NCBI GenBank assembly: GCA_902167325.1
Contig: LR632930.1
Location: forward strand, 5,208,001 to 5,272,000
Source: Chitinophaga pinensis
Lineage (GTDB): Bacteria; Bacteroidota; Bacteroidia; Chitinophagales; Chitinophagaceae
Direction of reading: 5' to 3'
DNA: 64,000 nt
In this document: positions 35,830 through 45,429 of the stretch, one piece after another
Layout: the number at the start of each line of letters is the position of its first letter
Position numbering within the stretch: position 1 is the stretch's first letter
Notes under the pieces: generated by a model
The model's input: only the letters and a program-made list of their open reading frames with translations
What the model was told of the DNA's origin: nothing
Databases searched by the model: none
Position numbers and translations under genes: made by a program

Positions 35830-37236
35830 CTATTGGTAGCCTCCGCCGAGTGACCTGTAAAGGGACACCATGGCGGTAAGGCGTTGACGTTTAATATCTG
35901 CCTGCGTCAGTTCCGCCTGCAGGCTGCTGCCCTGGGCGTTGATGACTTCGAGGTAGTTAGCCAAACCACTGCGGAACAGCAGGCGGGCGTTATATACAGC
36001 CTGCCTGGTGGTTTCGAGGCGGGTACCTGAGATAGCCTGTTGCTGCTGAAGTTTATCCAGCTGCACCAAAGCATCGGTTACCTCACCTACTGCTACGGTT
36101 ACCGACTGGCGGAAGCGGATAGCGGCCTGGTCACGCTCGTTTTGAGCGATTTCCAGCTGGGTACGCAGCCTGCGCTGGTTAAAGATGGGCTGAACAATGT
36201 TGCCGGCAACTGTCCCGAATATGGAGTTCCCGTTGAACCATTCCCCGATCTTATAGGCATTAAGCCCCCCATTGGCCGTAAGGCTCAGGGCGGGGTACAT
36301 AGCACCCTGTGCAGCCCCAACGGTCGCATTGGCTGCTTTAAGGCCCATTTCTGAGGCTTTTACATCAGGCCTGTTGGCAATTACCTTTGCGGGTATGCCA
36401 GTCTGTAGACTATCCCATACCTGATATCCGTCGAGTGAAGCGGTGCGGGATACATTACCAGGCAGCTGGCCCAGCAGGATGCGGATGGCGTTTTCCTGGA
36501 TGGTAGCAGCCTGTTCCAGCTGAGGGATCAGTTGCTCCGCCAGCAGCTTTTGCGCTACAGCCTGCTGAACAGCCAGTTCGGTTACCTCACCGGCGGTTTT
36601 TTGCATACGGATCATCTGAACGATTGTATCGCTGAGAGAAGCGTTGCGTTTGGCAATATCCAGCTGTGCATCGAGCATCAGGAGGTTGAAGTAGCTGTTG
36701 GCTACATTGGCAACGATGCCTGTCTGCACGGCACGGGCGCCTTCGTACGTCTGAAGATAGGATGCCAGTGCAGCTTCCTTCTGACGGCGGATTTTGCCCC
36801 AGATATCAATTTCCCAGGAAATACCCAGGCCGAGGGTGAAGTCCTCAATGTGGTCCGTTTTCAGGAAGTTTTTGAGGCTCAGCCCGTTCAGGCTGTTCTC
36901 TGAAGGGAACGAAGTATTAGCTGTGGCATTGGCGTTAACAGTGGGCAGCATGGCTGCTTTTGCCTGTTTAACGTAAGCCGAGGCTGCTTCTATCCTTTTC
37001 AGCGCCAGCTGAAGGTCAAAGTTGCTGTTGAGCGCACCGCCGATGAGCTCCTGCAGAGCCGGATCGGGGAAAAACTGCTTCCAGGGGGCCGCTCCAACGG
37101 AACTGTCTGCCGCGGCCGTATTGCCGAACTGCGCCGGTACGGCCACTTCGGGCCGCTGAAAGTCTTTCCCGACTTTGCAGGCGGCAAACGAAGCTGCCGA
37201 GAGTATAGCTATTAAGTATTTTGAATATTGCGTCAT
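35830..37236 (-). CDS. RND efflux outer-membrane channel (TolC/OprM-type lipoprotein)
   Basis: A 468-residue NodT-type outer-membrane factor. Lipobox A-A-C near residue 20 with K-V-G-K-D-F-Q-R-P-E, the usual start of OprM-like proteins. Two internally repeated helical segments follow; a typical signature is N-R-P-D-V-K-A-S-E near residue 290. It forms the exit duct for the pump encoded just upstream (17-bp gap). Last gene of the efflux operon. Confidence 0.93.
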   Translation of the reverse strand: MTQYSKYLIAILSAASFAACKVGKDFQRPEVAVPAQFGNTAAADSSVGAAPWKQFFPDPALQELIGGALNSNFDLQLALKRIEAASAYVKQAKAAMLPTVNANATANTSFPSENSLNGLSLKNFLKTDHIEDFTLGLGISWEIDIWGKIRRQKEAALASYLQTYEGARAVQTGIVANVANSYFNLLMLDAQLDIAKRNASLSDTIVQMIRMQKTAGEVTELAVQQAVAQKLLAEQLIPQLEQAATIQENAIRILLGQLPGNVSRTASLDGYQVWDSLQTGIPAKVIANRPDVKASEMGLKAANATVGAAQGAMYPALSLTANGGLNAYKIGEWFNGNSIFGTVAGNIVQPIFNQRRLRTQLEIAQNERDQAAIRFRQSVTVAVGEVTDALVQLDKLQQQQAISGTRLETTRQAVYNARLLFRSGLANYLEVINAQGSSLQAELTQADIKRQRLTAMVSLYRSLGGGYQ

Positions 37237-37253
37237 AATTGCCTTGATTTTAC

Positions 37254-40200
37254 TTATACGGTTGCTTCTTCCATTTCCATCTCTTCTTCATAAACTCTTA
37301 AGCCGGGGCGGCCGGTTATTTTTTCCTGTAAGAACTGGAATATCACATACAGTACAGGAATGATAAATACACCCAGGATCACACCGGTCAACATACCGCC
37401 GATGGCGCTATAACCAATTGAATGGTTACCAACCGCGGAACCTTTGGACACAAATACCAGGGGTATCAGACCTACGATAAAGGCGAATGAAGTCATCAGG
37501 ATGGGACGCAGCCTGGCTCTTGCCCCGGCCAGCGCCGATTCTAGCAGGCCCATGCCGTTGCGTCGCCGCTGCAGTGCAAATTCCACGATCAGGATGGCGT
37601 TCTTCGCCAGCAGGCCTATCAACATGATCATACCGATCTGTACGTAGATGTTATTGTCCAGGCCGGCAAATCCGATGAAGGCAAATACACCCAGGATACC
37701 TGTCGGGATGGTCAGGATAACTGCGAGCGGCAACACATAGCTTTCGTACTGGGCTGCCAGCAGGAAGTATACGAACAGGATGCTGAGCAGGAAGATGTAG
37801 ATCTGCTGGTCGCCGGCGGAGATCTCTTCGCGGGTCGCACCTGTCCATTCGTAACCATATCCTTGCGGCAACGCCGTTTTTGCGGTCTCCTCAATGGCTT
37901 TGATCGCATCACCAGTACTGTAACCCGGCTTGGGCGTACCGTTGATGGTAACGGAATTGAACATGTTGTTGCGGGTCACTGTTTCAGGACCGTACACACG
38001 CTTGAGCGACACCATTGATTTTACCGGTACCATCTCGCCCAGGCTGTTCTTCACGTAAATACCATCAAGCGAGTGGATGTCGGTACGGTAAGGCACATCG
38101 GCCTGCGCTACAACACGGTAGTATTTTCCGAAACGGTTAAAGTCAGAAACATAGCTGCTACCGTAATATATCTGCATGGTCTGCATCAGATCGGTAACGG
38201 ATACGCCTAATTGTTTGGCCTTGAAATTATCCACTTCTACCTTATACTGGGGGTTACCCGCGGAGAAGGTGGTGAAGGCCGCGCCAATTTCCGGTCTTTG
38301 CATCAATGCGCCGATAAAGGCCCAGGCGTTGTTACCCAGCTGGTCCAGCGGACGCCCCTGTTTATCCTGCAGCATGAACTCAAAACCGCTCACGTTACCA
38401 AAACCCTGCACCGTAGGGAAGTTGAAGAAGAAGGCGCCTGCATCTTTCAGTTCGCTTGCAGGTCCGTACATCATACCGGTGATCTGGTCGATGTTATCTA
38501 CGTCACCCCTTTCACCTTTGTCTTTCAGACGTACAAACCCTGCGGCATAAGGAGATGCGGCGGCATTGCTGATAAAGTTAAAACCGTCCACCGTCCAGGT
38601 GTGTTTCACAGACGGGAACTGGCGAAGTTTTTCGTCTATTTTTGACGTAGACTTATGCGTTCTGTCCAGTGAGCTGCCCGGAGGCGTGTTCAGCGCATAT
38701 AATACGAAGCCCTGATCTTCCGTAGGAATAAATCCTGTAGGTGTCTTCCGGACCAGTATAAAAGATGCGATGGCTACGATCACCAGCAGACCGATGGCAA
38801 TCGCCTTCCGCTTGATCAGGAAATTAAGGCTCTTGATATACCGGTTCGTCATGGAACGGAAACCGGCGTTGAAGGCATTAAAGAAGCGGCTTCCAAAGCC
38901 CGTTTTCTGGCCATGCTCGCCGTGTTCAGGTTTTAAGAACAAGGCGCACAGCGCGGGGCTCAGGGTCAATGCATTGATCGCGGAGATCATGATAGCGATC
39001 GCCAGCGTAAATGCAAACTGCCTGTAGAACACACCTGCGGGCCCCTCCATAAAACCAACGGGTATAAATACCGCCATCATCACCAGGGTAATGGAAATAA
39101 CCGCGCCTGATATTTCATCCATCGACTTCAGGGTAGCTTTTCTTGCGGGCCATCGCGTTTGTTCCATCTTGGCGTGCACCGCTTCCACGACGACTATCGC
39201 ATCATCCACCACGATACCGATTGCCAGTACCAGGGCGAACAGGGTGAGCAGGTTAATGCTGAAACCAAATAGCTGCAGGAAGAAGAATGTGCCTAAAATG
39301 GCCACGGGTACTGCAATAGCAGGGATCAACGTAGAACGGAAATCCTGCAGGAATATGTATACCACGAGGAATACCAGCAAAAATGCGATGATGAGCGTTT
39401 CACGAACCTGGTGTATAGACGCGTCCAGGAAGTCCTTGGCGTTGTACATCACCACCGTCTTCACGCCGGTAGGAAGCGAGGCCTCAAAATCCACCAGCAG
39501 ATGCTCGATGTTATCAAGGATCTCATTGGCGTTGGAACCGGCAGTTTGAATAATAGCAAAACCTGCCGCAGGTTTGCCATCCAGCAGGTTGTTCGCTCCG
39601 TAGTTGAGCGCCCCGAATTCGATACGGGCCACGTCTTTCAAACGAAGCATGGACCCGTTGCTGTTGGCTTTTATAACAATATTCTCATAATCTTCATTCA
39701 GGCTCAGCTTGCCTTTGTATTTCAATACGAACTCAAAGGTTTCCGTGCTGTTTTCGCCCAAACGGCCCGGGGCCGATTCGATGTTCTGATCCCTGATCGC
39801 GCTCAATACATCCTGCGGGGCAAGGTTATTCGCTGCAAGGCGGTCGGGCTTCAGCCAGATACGCATGGAATAGTCCTTGGCGCCGAAGATCTGCGCCTGC
39901 GCTACGCCGGGCACACGTTGGATCTGGGGGATCAGGTTGATCTTGATATAGTTTTGCAGGAACTTTTCATCGTATTCCTTAGGATTTTCGCTATACAACC
40001 CCATGAACATGATGAAACCGTTCTGCACCTTCTGCGTGCTGATGCCCGCGCTCACCACTTCTGCGGGTAACTGGCTGGTGGCTTTGGACACCCTGTTCTG
40101 CACGTTCACGGCAGCGATATCAGGATCGGTCCCCTGTTTGAAATAGACGGTCAACATCATGCTTCCGTCGTTATTGGAGTTGGAGGTCATGTAGGTCATG

Positions 40201-40421
40201 TTCTCCACCCCGTTCACCGATTCCTCTATCGGGTTGGCCACGGAACGGGCCACTACTTCGGCGTTGGCGCCGGGGTAGACGGCCGTCACAGTCACACTGG
40301 GCGGCGCGATGTCGGGAAACAACGTAACAGGCAGTGCAAAGTAGGAGATAATGCCCAATAATAGCAGGATTATGGACACTACCGTTGAAAGCACCGGCCT
40401 TAATATAAATAATCTTAACAT
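37254..40421 (-). CDS. RND inner-membrane multidrug efflux pump (HAE1/AcrB type)
   Basis: A 1055-residue proton-driven RND transporter with two six-helix halves and two large periplasmic loops. The proton-relay acidic pair is visible in G-I-V-V-D-D-A-I-V-V-V-E in TM4, the HAE1 pattern F-P-D-I-A-P-P-S-V follows TM1, and the C-terminal half ends with an A-I-G-G-M-L-T-G motif near TM12. It should export hydrophobic or amphiphilic compounds together with the adaptor (downstream gap 77 bp from adaptor stop) and the TolC-like protein. Substrates cannot be predicted. Confidence 0.95.
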   Translation of the reverse strand: MLRLFILRPVLSTVVSIILLLLGIISYFALPVTLFPDIAPPSVTVTAVYPGANAEVVARSVANPIEESVNGVENMTYMTSNSNNDGSMMLTVYFKQGTDPDIAAVNVQNRVSKATSQLPAEVVSAGISTQKVQNGFIMFMGLYSENPKEYDEKFLQNYIKINLIPQIQRVPGVAQAQIFGAKDYSMRIWLKPDRLAANNLAPQDVLSAIRDQNIESAPGRLGENSTETFEFVLKYKGKLSLNEDYENIVIKANSNGSMLRLKDVARIEFGALNYGANNLLDGKPAAGFAIIQTAGSNANEILDNIEHLLVDFEASLPTGVKTVVMYNAKDFLDASIHQVRETLIIAFLLVFLVVYIFLQDFRSTLIPAIAVPVAILGTFFFLQLFGFSINLLTLFALVLAIGIVVDDAIVVVEAVHAKMEQTRWPARKATLKSMDEISGAVISITLVMMAVFIPVGFMEGPAGVFYRQFAFTLAIAIMISAINALTLSPALCALFLKPEHGEHGQKTGFGSRFFNAFNAGFRSMTNRYIKSLNFLIKRKAIAIGLLVIVAIASFILVRKTPTGFIPTEDQGFVLYALNTPPGSSLDRTHKSTSKIDEKLRQFPSVKHTWTVDGFNFISNAAASPYAAGFVRLKDKGERGDVDNIDQITGMMYGPASELKDAGAFFFNFPTVQGFGNVSGFEFMLQDKQGRPLDQLGNNAWAFIGALMQRPEIGAAFTTFSAGNPQYKVEVDNFKAKQLGVSVTDLMQTMQIYYGSSYVSDFNRFGKYYRVVAQADVPYRTDIHSLDGIYVKNSLGEMVPVKSMVSLKRVYGPETVTRNNMFNSVTINGTPKPGYSTGDAIKAIEETAKTALPQGYGYEWTGATREEISAGDQQIYIFLLSILFVYFLLAAQYESYVLPLAVILTIPTGILGVFAFIGFAGLDNNIYVQIGMIMLIGLLAKNAILIVEFALQRRRNGMGLLESALAGARARLRPILMTSFAFIVGLIPLVFVSKGSAVGNHSIGYSAIGGMLTGVILGVFIIPVLYVIFQFLQEKITGRPGLRVYEEEMEMEEATV

Positions 40422-40498
40422 GATAAATTCACTTTTAGATCGTAAGTAAAATTTGATTCTTGCATGTCATACTTTACAGGTAAAGTATGGCCTGTTAC

Positions 40499-41680
40499 TT
40501 ACAATGTTTTTGATTTAAGCACACTGTCTGCCGGTACCAGCTGCGGTGCGATGACTGCCCCGTCCTTTAAATTGCCGGTTCCGGACAGCACGATCTTCTC
40601 GCCTGCTTTCAACCCGTCGCTTACAAAATAAAAGTTGGCTGTCTTCCCGGAAATCCTGATGGGTCTGCTGGCCACTTTGTTGCTGTCTGCCACGGTGTAT
40701 ACCAGCACTTTGTCCTGGATCTCGAACGTAGCTTCCTGCGGAATGGTGATAGCAGCGGGAACTTCCTGTGCAAACCTTACTTTGCCCGTGTTGCCCGTAC
40801 GCAGTACGCCATCGGGGTTGGAGAAAGTGGCGCGGAAAGTGATGGCGCCGGTGGTCTTATTGAACTGCCCGTCTATCATTCCCATTTTTCCTTTCTCAGT
40901 GAACGTGCTGTTATCTGCCAGTATCAGTTCAACCGGAGGTGCATTCTTCAGTTTATCTTCCAGCGTTTTGCCGGGGAAGTTGTTCTTGAATGTGATGAAG
41001 TCCGCTTCGCTCATTGAAAAGTAAGCGTACATTTCGCGTACTTCGGAAAGCAGCGTAAGGGGCTGGGCATCGGCGTTGCTTACGAGGGCGCCCACCTTAT
41101 AGGGGATCCTTCCGATGTAACCGCTTACCGGCGCGGTGACCAGGGTATAGCCTACATTGATCCGCGCACTGCCTGCTGCTGCCTTGGCCTGGGCCAAAGC
41201 GGCTTTTGCTGCCTCATAGTTTGCTTTCGCCGTTTTCAGCTGTACCTCAGAGATCACATTGCTGGCAACCAGAGGGGTCAGGCGGTCCACTTCAACCTGC
41301 GCCTTTTCAACGTTAGCCTGCGCAGCAAGCTGGTTAGAAGTGGCGCTGTTCAATTGTTCGGCATATACCTTCGGATCTATTTTAAACAAAGGCTGCCCTG
41401 CTTTTACATAAGCGCCTTCATCTACAAATATTTTTTCGAGGTAGCCGGATACCTGCGGGCGCACGTCTACATTCACCTTTCCTTCCAGCGAAGCGGGAAA
41501 CTCCAGGTAAGTGGTAGCCGGGGCCGATGTAACCACCATCACGGGCAACTGCGGGGGACCCTGCTGGGGGGGACCAGCCTGGGGAGATGAGCAGCTATAT
41601 AATAATACAGCCAACATCAGGATGCCTGACAAGTAACCGAGTGGCTTGTGTGTGGTCATTTTTTTGAGTGATAGTTCCAT
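40499..41680 (-). CDS. RND efflux periplasmic adaptor lipoprotein (AcrA/MexA type)
   Basis: A 393-residue membrane-fusion protein with lipobox L-Y-S-C near residue 30 after a basic leader, then a Pro/Gln-rich linker. The lipoyl half-motifs (V-R-P-Q-V-S-G-Y-L and T-A-P-V-S-G-Y-I-G-R-I) flank an alpha-hairpin coiled coil (about 108-180). An internal ATG at 41659 is a second possible start. First gene of the operon. A tandem 9-mer (GTGTTATAC, GTGTTATAG) lies directly upstream of the start. Confidence 0.93.
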   Translation of the reverse strand: MELSLKKMTTHKPLGYLSGILMLAVLLYSCSSPQAGPPQQGPPQLPVMVVTSAPATTYLEFPASLEGKVNVDVRPQVSGYLEKIFVDEGAYVKAGQPLFKIDPKVYAEQLNSATSNQLAAQANVEKAQVEVDRLTPLVASNVISEVQLKTAKANYEAAKAALAQAKAAAGSARINVGYTLVTAPVSGYIGRIPYKVGALVSNADAQPLTLLSEVREMYAYFSMSEADFITFKNNFPGKTLEDKLKNAPPVELILADNSTFTEKGKMGMIDGQFNKTTGAITFRATFSNPDGVLRTGNTGKVRFAQEVPAAITIPQEATFEIQDKVLVYTVADSNKVASRPIRISGKTANFYFVSDGLKAGEKIVLSGTGNLKDGAVIAPQLVPADSVLKSKTL

Positions 41681-42136
41681 GTGTTATACGTGTTATAGAA
41701 TTTAACGTGAGTCCGGTTTAATCGGCAAGGCAGGCCCGTGTTGAACATGTTACCGTTAACAGACCCATGCCTTGGTATGCTGTATTTCAGATGTTTTTTT
41801 GTTCGCAATTAATTGTTTCAATACCGTCCGGCCTTATGCACGCGGCATAAGCATTGCTTTTTTTATGTAAAAAAGCAAAAGACATTACAGAACATTCAGG
41901 CATGGACGTGCCTGGCTATTCAAAACATGGTGTGAAAAAAGGAAAGACTACTTACTGCCTGGGCCGCAGTAAAGCTGTAACGATCAGGGTCTTCAGCGCA
42001 AGTTGCTGTCCATGCGCTATCGGATACTGTTACAGTTAGGTTACTTAACTTTCATGATCGTAAGAATTGATGCGTTGCAATTGACAATGCAAAAGTATAA
42101 AAAGTCACATTTGCCTGTACATTCCATATCACGGGA
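41681..42136. other. Long upstream region of the efflux operon
   Basis: No gene seen in 456 bp. It holds: a tandem 9-mer at 41681-41698; a 7-bp stem CTTATGC/GCATAAG (41833-41851) followed by CATTGCTTTTTTT, terminator-like on the plus strand; an A/T palindrome around 41856-41876; and a minus-strand TACTTTTG -7 box at 42090-42097. If that box drives the efflux genes, the mRNA leader is about 400 nt. Confidence 0.5.
42090..42097 (-). promoter_or_regulatory. Candidate -7 box for the RND efflux operon
   Basis: Minus-strand TACTTTTG, exact TAnnTTTG, 40 bp after the AraC stop and pointing at the efflux operon. No clear -33 TTTG. Confidence 0.45.
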
Positions 42137-43024
42137 TTAATTGTACTTTTCGCGGATGCTTTTCTGAAACAAGGCTGGTGTTTGCCCTGTATGTTTCTTA
42201 AAGAACCTTGAAAAGTAGGCGTCATCATCGAAATTCAGCTCTCCTGCGATCTGTTTTACGGAATGCTTCTGCCAGAACAAAAGCCGCTTGGCTTCCGTAA
42301 TCCGTTTGGCATCTATCACCTGCTTGGCGCTCCGCCCGATGGTATTTTTTACCGTATCGTTGAGATGGCCGGGCGTAACATGCAGCATTTCCGCATATTC
42401 ATTTACCTGCACTTTGTCCCGGAAATGCTCATCCACCAGGATCTTGAACTGCACTCCCAATGCATTGCCTCCGTAATGCTCTGTCCGGTATTCTTCTGTT
42501 ACCGGCCGTGCTATACGGCCGCAGGCAATGATGAAGGCAGATAATACATTGCGGATAATGGCTTCTTTCCGCACCTTATCACTCCGGTATTCATGCAGCA
42601 GGATGCGTGCAAACGAAAGCAGCTCCTGCATCTGATGATCTTCCAGGTGCAGAATGCTGTCTTTAAACGTGCATTGCCAGCAACTCAGCACACCGAGCGT
42701 TTCCGTAATAAGGAAGTCCCGGGTGAAGTACATGGCAAGCACTTCCGCATCCGCGCTCCTGTCGTGCTGGTGGATCTGATCCGGTTCCAGCATGATCAGC
42801 GCAGGTGCGTGTATCGTATGTTTCTCAAAGTCAATATATTGCGTTACACTCCCTTTCAAGAGGAGATCTACTGTATAACCATCGTGCCGGTGGGGAGATG
42901 AAATCCCTTCCCAGTCGATCTCCTTCAGGTTAGCCAGATGTATCATGAACTGGGACCCTTCTTCCGCATAGGGAGAGTCCTGCACGCTCACAAGGGGTAT
43001 ATGGTTGTACTTTGTCAGTTGCAT
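42137..43024 (-). CDS. AraC-family transcriptional regulator
   Basis: A 295-residue regulator with an N-terminal cupin-like sensing domain (P-H-R-H-D-G-Y-T-V-D-L-L-L-K-G at about 42-56) and a C-terminal pair of AraC helix-turn-helix motifs (V-N-E-Y-A-E-M-L-H-V-T-P-G-H-L-N and V-K-Q-I-A-G-E-L-N-F-D-D-D-A-Y-F-S-R-F-F-K-K). It is encoded directly upstream of the efflux operon on the same strand, separated by a long non-coding leader, so control of that operon is plausible but unproven. Confidence 0.92.
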   Translation of the reverse strand: MQLTKYNHIPLVSVQDSPYAEEGSQFMIHLANLKEIDWEGISSPHRHDGYTVDLLLKGSVTQYIDFEKHTIHAPALIMLEPDQIHQHDRSADAEVLAMYFTRDFLITETLGVLSCWQCTFKDSILHLEDHQMQELLSFARILLHEYRSDKVRKEAIIRNVLSAFIIACGRIARPVTEEYRTEHYGGNALGVQFKILVDEHFRDKVQVNEYAEMLHVTPGHLNDTVKNTIGRSAKQVIDAKRITEAKRLLFWQKHSVKQIAGELNFDDDAYFSRFFKKHTGQTPALFQKSIREKYN

Positions 43025-43095
43025 GGGTCGTATTTTTAAGGGTTTCCCGTGCTGACGGTTTTTTCAATAAGCATAATTCCACGGCTAAGGTACGG

Positions 43096-45201
43096 CTAAT
43101 CCACCTGCTGGCGCTCCTGCACCAGTACGAGGTCAGACAGCTTTACCTGTATGGGAATGTTCCCTACCTGCACCACAGCGGCTTTAGATCTCAATTCGAG
43201 TACCTTACCTACCTGGTTGTTGGTCCGGATCTTCACCTTGTCGCCTACCTTCACGTCTCCCTTGATTTCCTGGAACCGGGTATCGGTCTTTTTCTGAATC
43301 TTATCATTCGCCGCTTTGGCCCTTTTATGGAAAAGCAGCTCTTCCGCCTGGCGGATTACTTTCTGCTTATCGTCGGTCCGTTTCCACTCTATCACAATCT
43401 GTTTGAGCTTTCGCTCCATGTCTTTCAGATATTGGATCTCATCTTCCCGGATCTTGTTCTGGAGCTTCTGAAGGGTATATTCATGCTGCTTGCGTTCCTT
43501 GTCCGACAGCACTTCGTATTCTTTCTTAAGTTTCTCGTTGTCTTTCAGCAGTTTATGCAGATCTTTCTCCTTACTTTCCACCTTCTGAAGGTCCTGCTCT
43601 GCCTTGTTCAGCAGCTTATCCAGCCTGAAGTGCCCGTCATCCACCAGCTTCCTCGCGCGGTTGATGAGCGACTGGTCCAGCCCGATGCGCTGGGCGATGG
43701 AGAATGTGTAAGAGCTGCCGGGTTTGCCGATAATGAGCTTGTAGAGGGGTGCGAGCTTTTCCTCGTCGAAGCCCATGGCGGCATTTACGATACCTTTTAC
43801 CTTTCCGGCCATCACCTTGAGGTTGAGGTAGTGGGTGGTAACGATACCGAAAGCATGTTTCCGGGCCAGTTCTTCCATGATCACTTCAGCAAAAGCCCCA
43901 CCCAGGTTGGGATCGGAGCCGGAACCGAGTTCATCGATGAAGAAGAGGGTTCTCCCGTTGGCACTTTCCATGAAATGTTTCATGTTCCGGAGGTGGGAGC
44001 TGTAGGTAGACAGCTCGAACTCCAGGCTTTGGGTGTCACCGATATGAATCATGACCTGCCGGAAGATGCCCAGCTGGCTGGTAGGGTGCACTGGCACCAA
44101 CAGCCCTGCCTGCAGCATCAGCTGGATCAGTCCTACTGTTTTGAGCGTCACGGTTTTACCCCCGGCGTTTGGACCGCTGATAACGAGGATGTGGTTATCC
44201 TTGTCCAGCGTCATGTTCACCGGTATGGTGGGCTTACCCTGTTTACGGTTGTACAGCAACAGCAGGGGGTGATAAGCTTCTACCAGGTGTACCTGTGCAT
44301 GGGGCACGATCATGGGGTAATTCCCGTTGATATCGAGCGCCAGGCGGGCCTTTGCCCTGATAAAGTCGAATATACCCAGGATCTCGTGGTAACCGCTGAG
44401 CAGTGCGTGATGACTGCCCAGGCCGGCCGTCAGGGTTTTGAGGATACGGTACACTTCCCTTTCCTCGTCCCTTTCCAGCGAAAACACCTCGTTGTTGAGC
44501 TGTATGGTTTCTTCCGGTTCGAGGAAAGCAGTTTTCCGCGTGTCCGATTCACCATGAAGGATCCCTTTCACCATGCGCTTTTGCTCCGCGAAGATGGCTA
44601 CTACCCTTCTGCCGTTGAGGAAGCTTTCCTCGATATCGGCCAGGTAGCCCTGCTTCTGGAGCTTGGATAAAATACGGTCGAACACCCGGCGCAGCTCTGT
44701 CCGTTTCCGGTAGAGCGACATGCGGATCTTCGCCAGGTCTGGCGTGGCATTGTCAAGCACCTGCCCCGTTTCGTCGAGCACATCATCGATCATCGTCACG
44801 ATCTTCTTCTCGTAATAGGTATGCTCGATTACGCTATATAAGGCAGCATAGGTTGATTTCCTGTCTGCGTCAAAGAACCTTACGATGCTGCTCATACTTT
44901 CCGCCAGTTTGCGGATCAGCATGAATTGTTCCCCGCTGAGCACCGCTCCCTGAATTTCGAGGAGTCTCAGCTCCTTTTTCAGGTTCAGCACGAAATCATT
45001 GGGGAAATGCTGCTGCAACAGCACCAGCTGTTTGTATTCATGCGCCTGTTGCAGCGCAGTTTTTACAAAATCGATATGCGTATGCAGGCGCAGGTCGGTA
45101 GCCATGGATTTGCCTAATTCCGACTTGCAATGCTCCTGCAGCAATGCTTTTACTTTGTCAAATTCGAGCTGATAGAGCGCCGAATCCGGAAATAATTTCA
45201 C
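43096..45201 (-). CDS. MutS2-like ATPase lacking the Smr nuclease domain
   Basis: A 701-residue MutS-family protein with GTG start (45201); the first residues K-L-F-P-D-S-A-L align with the usual MutS2 opening, so GTG is preferred. Order: MutS core and lever helices (about 1-300), ATPase with Walker A S-G-P-N-A-G-G-K-T, a long Q-loop region, Walker B T-L-F-F-I-D-E-L-G-S-G-S-D, then a coiled coil (about 520-640) and a KOW-like beta domain (K-V-G-D-K-V-K-I-R) at the C-terminus. MutS2 proteins are usually near 780 residues with a C-terminal Smr endonuclease; here the frame stops after the KOW-like part and no Smr sequence follows before the AraC gene. It may act in recombination control or ribosome-collision rescue, roles known for MutS2 relatives. 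Confidence 0.88.
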   Translation of the reverse strand: MKLFPDSALYQLEFDKVKALLQEHCKSELGKSMATDLRLHTHIDFVKTALQQAHEYKQLVLLQQHFPNDFVLNLKKELRLLEIQGAVLSGEQFMLIRKLAESMSSIVRFFDADRKSTYAALYSVIEHTYYEKKIVTMIDDVLDETGQVLDNATPDLAKIRMSLYRKRTELRRVFDRILSKLQKQGYLADIEESFLNGRRVVAIFAEQKRMVKGILHGESDTRKTAFLEPEETIQLNNEVFSLERDEEREVYRILKTLTAGLGSHHALLSGYHEILGIFDFIRAKARLALDINGNYPMIVPHAQVHLVEAYHPLLLLYNRKQGKPTIPVNMTLDKDNHILVISGPNAGGKTVTLKTVGLIQLMLQAGLLVPVHPTSQLGIFRQVMIHIGDTQSLEFELSTYSSHLRNMKHFMESANGRTLFFIDELGSGSDPNLGGAFAEVIMEELARKHAFGIVTTHYLNLKVMAGKVKGIVNAAMGFDEEKLAPLYKLIIGKPGSSYTFSIAQRIGLDQSLINRARKLVDDGHFRLDKLLNKAEQDLQKVESKEKDLHKLLKDNEKLKKEYEVLSDKERKQHEYTLQKLQNKIREDEIQYLKDMERKLKQIVIEWKRTDDKQKVIRQAEELLFHKRAKAANDKIQKKTDTRFQEIKGDVKVGDKVKIRTNNQVGKVLELRSKAAVVQVGNIPIQVKLSDLVLVQERQQVD

Positions 45202-45429
45202 TTTTCTGTCAATTTAAATAACGGCTGCCGGCCCAGAAGCAGCCTTTCCTTTTTTCGTTCCGCAAAGTTGGCCCTTGATCCCGAAATGCTGAAATGTGAT
45301 TGATCAACAACCGGTAGCGAATGACAAATGCGGTTTATCACCCGTCCCTTTTCAAAAGAATGTTAAAGTTACTTAACTTGTCGATCCAATGCGCCGCGGA
45401 TATCGTTAATTTGAAGACAATACTTCAAA

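Noticed and set aside
43012..44670. 552-codon plus-strand frame opposite the MutS2-like gene
   Set aside because: Mirror of the conserved MutS2 ATPase codons; Leu/Val/Gln/His-rich with no recognisable domain.
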